From assembly GCA_009767595.1 (NCBI GenBank), contig VSDK01016836.1:381908-445907 (forward strand): a stretch of 64,000 bases of DNA, written 5' to 3'. This stretch comes from Symbiodinium kawagutii (lineage: Eukaryota > Sar > Dinophyceae > Suessiales > Symbiodiniaceae). The translations under genes and the position numbers were made by a program. Every line of letters starts with the position of its first letter. Position 1 is the stretch's first letter. This document shows, one piece after another, positions 60,784-64,000 of this stretch. Below the pieces are notes generated by a model. It searched no databases and had not been told where the DNA came from. It was given only the letters and a program-made list of their open reading frames with translations.

Positions 60784-61041
60784 TTGCCCTCTGATGATTT
60801 CTCCCACGAAGTTCTAAAGGAGACCTCTGCCCGTTGGAGACTTTTGCTGCTACATAATGGGCATATGGACGGCACTGGATGGGGGACAAGATCAGGGTCA
60901 AATTCGGTCACAGATGGTCGCAGTACCTTTTCTATTCGAATTATCGGGACCCTACCCTCCACCCAGAGAGTGTTCGGCTTGCAATCTGTTGGTCGAGTGC
61001 CTGGACGTGTGCTCTGGGGATTAGCAAAAGCCTACAGATAG
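60784..61041 (+). CDS. Candidate exon, frame uncertain
   Basis: Two long + frames overlap. One (60784-61041) contains FSHEVLKETSARWRLLLLHN. The other (about 60856-61070) contains KFGHRWSQYLFYSNYRDPTL, then ESVRLAICWSSAWTCALGIS. The region lies between foldbacks D4 and D5 and is non-repetitive. Product unknown. Confidence 0.4.
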   Translation: MPSDDFSHEVLKETSARWRLLLLHNGHMDGTGWGTRSGSNSVTDGRSTFSIRIIGTLPSTQRVFGLQSVGRVPGRVLWGLAKAYR

Positions 61042-61074
61042 ATCCTTTGCAGGAATTATCAGCACCCTACATAC

Positions 61075-61204
61075 TACCCTTTGGTATCTTTGGTAAACTA
61101 GCCCGGCAATGGAAAATCACCAGGTTTTTGGGAACCCGGGGGAAATCCGCTATTTCTACGGTGAATTTTCCATTGAACCAGGGACCGGGGACTACCAGAG
61201 AGTC
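61075..61204. mobile_element. Foldback family D, copy 5
   Basis: TACCCTTTGGTATCTTTGGT, AACTAGCCCGGCAATGGAAA; right side GGTGAATTTTCCATTGAACC and ACTACCAGAGAGTCC. Confidence 0.8.
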
Positions 61205-61209
61205 CTCAA

Positions 61210-61580
61210 GATCTAAGGCTCAACTACCCCCACTGGGCTGATCCTTGGAGACAGCGGCTTTCTTGGCCGTTGATTTTCACTTCGGAGTCAGCAGAATAAT
61301 TTGGGGATCACACCACATCTCAGAATTTGTTGCCTCAAGGGCTATGCTGTGATACTGTAGTCCTCAGTTTTTTAGACAAAACAATGTGAATGAACAACAA
61401 GAGTCGTCAAACATGCAATATTGCACCGTATTATATGATCAATATTGTTATCGGACCATGTTAGTTAATACGGTATATTTTGTATTATTTTGTGTATATT
61501 AGGATGCACATGCACTGAGTAGTTACAGTATTTTATCCAGATCTATCCAGACACAGCCAGATTGCCGCCAAAGCCCCCTA
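61210..61580. other. No gene seen
   Basis: Non-repetitive; short frames only. Confidence 0.4.
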
Positions 61581-61606
61581 CATGATCCGTACCACCTCTG
61601 CTACAC

Positions 61607-61798
61607 GTGTTTGCAGCAGGAAACTCTCAGCGAACTTCTGAGAGAAGTCAGAGAGAATGTCCAAAAGGTTACTTGCCGTACGTTCCGTTGGGCGTCAGTG
61701 GTTTTCAATTATTTTGTGCCATGAAAGTGAGGGAGTTGCATACAGCTGATCTATGCTGGTTCTGCATGTTCTTGCTGTTCAACGACATCCCTGAGTAA
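61607..61798 (+). CDS. Possible exon, unknown product
   Basis: Open from about 61590 to TAA at 61796. Contains SQRECPKGYLPYVPLGVSGF, then HTADLCWFCMFLLFNDIPE. No splice pair assigned. Confidence 0.3.
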   Translation: MFAAGNSQRTSERSQRECPKGYLPYVPLGVSGFQLFCAMKVRELHTADLCWFCMFLLFNDIPE

Positions 61799-62441
61799 TG
61801 GCAACTCAGATTGACCAAGGTGGTTAAAACCTGAGGTTAAGCCCGACTAGTGTCATCAATTTAGCTTTATACTTAAACACATACCAACTAATCACGGAAC
61901 TGAAGACTAGAGATTAGTCAAACCCAACAGGATTTATGGAAACTGCCAAGGCTAGTGCCCACATTGTTCACCTAGTGCACGAGCGACTCCGTTTGCGGAG
62001 CATTTTTTACTCGCCACCTGCGGATAGGTCACTGTTCCATCGGCCGTTTGAGGACGGGAATTCATATAAACCTGGGTCTATCAAGTCTTGCTCTTTCTCA
62101 TCTGTAGGCTAGGGCAACAACATGCAACAACCAACCATTTGATACCGTTTCTCAATATACGACGTTGCTAAAACCATCATCACCTTATATTTCATTATTG
62201 ATATGCCTGCTCGTTTTGGTATGGGGCATATGATGGGTCAATCTGATGCAACAAATATCACCAGTAATGAACAACTCTTCAAATCCCAAAAACCAAGCAA
62301 AGCACCACAATCGTCGCGTTCCAATTTCTGCAAATAATGGAGTCCTAGCTAAACTGCGGCTAATAATGGAGCCCAATACTGTCCTGCAAATAATGTCGTC
62401 CCAATCATCTTACAAATCAAAGAACTGTAATGGAGTCCTAG

Positions 62442-62594
62442 CTTACCACAGTTGATCAGCGGACTCAGGAAACCCAGAATCGAACTGCGTCGGAAGAGGC
62501 GTGTGCGCTGCTCCTGTGCGAAAAGCGGACGACAGGGAGCCGGTTGTTCAATCTGATTCCAGTGGTCATTATTGTATGGTTGTTGTTTGGATGA
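62442..62594 (+). CDS. Candidate exon with membrane-like end
   Basis: Open from TAG 62439 to TGA 62592: TQETQNRTASEEACALLLCE, then LFNLIPVVIIVWLLFG. The end could span a membrane. TAATGGAGTCCTAGCT is duplicated just upstream (62336 and 62429). The minus strand is open for 95 codons. Confidence 0.35.
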   Translation, partial: LTTVDQRTQETQNRTASEEACALLLCEKRTTGSRLFNLIPVVIIVWLLFG

Positions 62595-62833
62595 ATCAGA
62601 TTGAAGAACTAGCTCTTTTAGGGGAACCAGATGCAATAGATTTGCAGTAGTTGCTGTTCCCAGGGGTCATGGATGCCGTAGAGTAGCTACTTCCAGACTG
62701 CAGGCGGAGCTTTATTGGAGAACTGGGTGAGCCAAAAATCTTTGCAGAGCCATGTTCGCCACACTATCATAGTGACTTCTGGTCAGTTTATTTATTGACA
62801 CATTTGAATCCACGTGGCATGCTCCAGGTAGAT

Positions 62834-62867
62834 TTGACCTGAGACCTCACTTATAATGGCGGCTGAG
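62834..62867 (+). CDS. Possible tiny start exon
   Basis: ATG at 62856 reads MAAE and ends at GCTGAG|GTAAGT, a consensus donor. It could begin a gene that continues downstream. Confidence 0.25.
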
Positions 62868-62952
62868 GTAAGTGAATGATACCAATGATTTCAGAATGGT
62901 ATGCCAGAATCCTTGCGGACAGAGTTGATCCTTATCGGATTCATAAAGATAT

Positions 62953-63053
62953 GGTGGTTTCTTGAAATGTGGTACCCCAAAATTTGTTGGTTTATTACTT
63001 TACATGATTTATTTTAGATGATTTGGGGGAACCCATATTTTGATAAAGCACTA
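62953..63053. mobile_element. Foldback family A, copy 23
   Basis: GGTGGTTTCTTGAAATGTGG to CCCATATTTTGATAAAGCACT. Confidence 0.85.
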
Positions 63054-63134
63054 TGTGGGTTGTTAGGAGAGCTACTCTATGTCTGTGCAATGTCTTGGAA
63101 CAAATTGACTTAGTGCCTTCCAAGCATTGGACGC

Positions 63135-63332
63135 ATGGCTCAGTTGATGAATGCAGGGCTTCCTGAAGATAAAGGCATGTTTACGACACGAGTGACATCA
63201 AAACAATGGCAAATTAATCAGTTACCATTGGTTACATTTTTTCTATATCAGACATGTTTGCTTTCCAGTTTTAGCGTGACTCAAGGCACTGCTTCTTTGG
63301 CAGGCTTTGCTCATTTAAGGACCTGTGCATGA
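63135..63332 (+). CDS. Candidate exon with ATG, unknown product
   Basis: Starts MAQLMNAGLPEDKGMFTTRV, then LPLVTFFLYQTCLLSSFSVT, stops at 63330. The hydrophobic middle could be membrane-associated. Confidence 0.4.
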   Translation: MAQLMNAGLPEDKGMFTTRVTSKQWQINQLPLVTFFLYQTCLLSSFSVTQGTASLAGFAHLRTCA

Positions 63333-63797
63333 TAGCAAGAAGAAAGTTTTGCGAGACAACAGTTTGTGGTGATGATCGAACACAGAAAGTTGCATTTTCC
63401 TGCTCTTTGAATCCTTTTGCCCTAGTAAAAAGACCACGGATTTATGATAGATTGTGATAGTTCTGAGGTTTCTATATAGATTCAGATGATTGCACCTATG
63501 ATATGTGCAATTGCTGAACATATTGCGTAGCCATTAAATTTAAAATAGTCATTAGTATGAACCATGAATTTACCATCATTTTCCGTCATACTCATCAACA
63601 AATTATTGACCATCATGAAAAGCTATTTTAAACCCTCAACCATTGACCATTGGTTGTTACTTGTTCATCCCTGTTATTGTTGTTATTATCCAGCTAAATA
63701 AGCCGTTGGTTCAATCATGTAAAGCCACTACTGTCAACCATCGGTTACCCAATTCTTCTTGTAGCAGTTGCTGGCATTGATCGCCAGCATATTTTAG

Positions 63798-63878
63798 GCG
63801 ATCAAAGAGTCCTTCCAGTTGACTATCGACCAGGAGAAGCGCTGGTGCTTGGGGAAAGGCCATGAAGTTAATGGTTGA
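63798..63878 (+). CDS. Candidate exon, strand uncertain
   Basis: CATATTTTAG|GCGATC is a T-rich AG|G acceptor; the + frame reads AIKESFQLTIDQEKRWCLGK. On minus the longer frame 63711-63938 contains VDSQLEGLFDRLKYAGDQCQ and looks like coiled coil. Coding is likely on one strand. Confidence 0.35.
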   Translation, partial: AIKESFQLTIDQEKRWCLGKGHEVNG

Positions 63879-64000
63879 TATTGTTGGATGATGGCGAACT
63901 TGTGTTGGTTCAATGATGGGCAACTGATTGGTAAGCAATGGTTAATGATGGTGAATGATGCTTATGACCACTTTTTCGTCAATGATGGTTGATGATGATC

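Noticed and set aside
28288..63878. Apparent homology of the ESFQ segments at 28.3 and 63.8 kb
   Set aside because: The match rests on a 13-base word, which is expected by chance many times in 64 kb.
1..64000. tRNA, rRNA, origin or terminator features
   Set aside because: None could be recognised by reading; a covariance search would be needed to exclude small RNA genes.

Overview
Organism. This looks like nuclear DNA of a eukaryotic alga, most likely a dinoflagellate (Suessiales or Symbiodiniaceae type). Seen in the sequence: no operons or ribosome-binding sites, one long intronless retrotransposon ORF, short GC-richer exon-like islands 0.5-3 kb apart and mostly on the + strand, AG|G acceptors with GT or possible GC donors, TTTAGGG-like repeats, and many short foldback elements in an AT-rich background full of ATGG/AACCAT words. 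The taxon is an inference; no rRNA, tRNA or spliced-leader sequence was recognised. Layout. 0-17.5 kb: scattered exon candidates (some with coiled-coil composition), a hairpin cluster at 2.1-2.4 kb, a duplicated GC-hairpin unit at 2.6-2.9 kb, and a TTCGCGAAA cluster at 8.2-8.7 kb. 17.5-21.2 kb: one foldback element nested in another, then a LINE-like retrotransposon (reverse transcriptase, zinc knuckle, RNase H) flanked by a 14-16 bp target-site duplication that splits an open host frame. 21.5-23.75 kb: a foldback-free run of coding-like segments in shifting frames, probably a decayed gene or retroelement. 24.9-35.9 kb: exon islands, including a HEAT-like one at 31.5 kb. 35.9-37.7 kb: a purine-rich GAT/GAG block with a 204-N gap and a 21-bp VNTR. 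38-47 kb: exon islands and an interstitial telomere-like array (40.7 kb). 47.3-48.4 kb: a 12-bp satellite with a 60-bp higher-order repeat. 48.8-64 kb: the densest exon islands; several between 54.9 and 60.3 kb read as coiled coil, as expected of one large + strand gene broken by foldback-filled introns. Foldback elements. Seven short families (named A, B, C, D, E, F and H here) supply about 50 copies. Families A and B share AT-rich 4-5 bp target duplications, and one nested A insertion with its empty-site counterpart shows that they move. Limits. Exon calls were made by eye. Non-repetitive stretches here are often open in two or three frames and on both strands, so most exon calls carry confidence of 0.25-0.55, and gene boundaries and products are unknown. 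The firm parts are the retrotransposon, the repeat families and the satellites.
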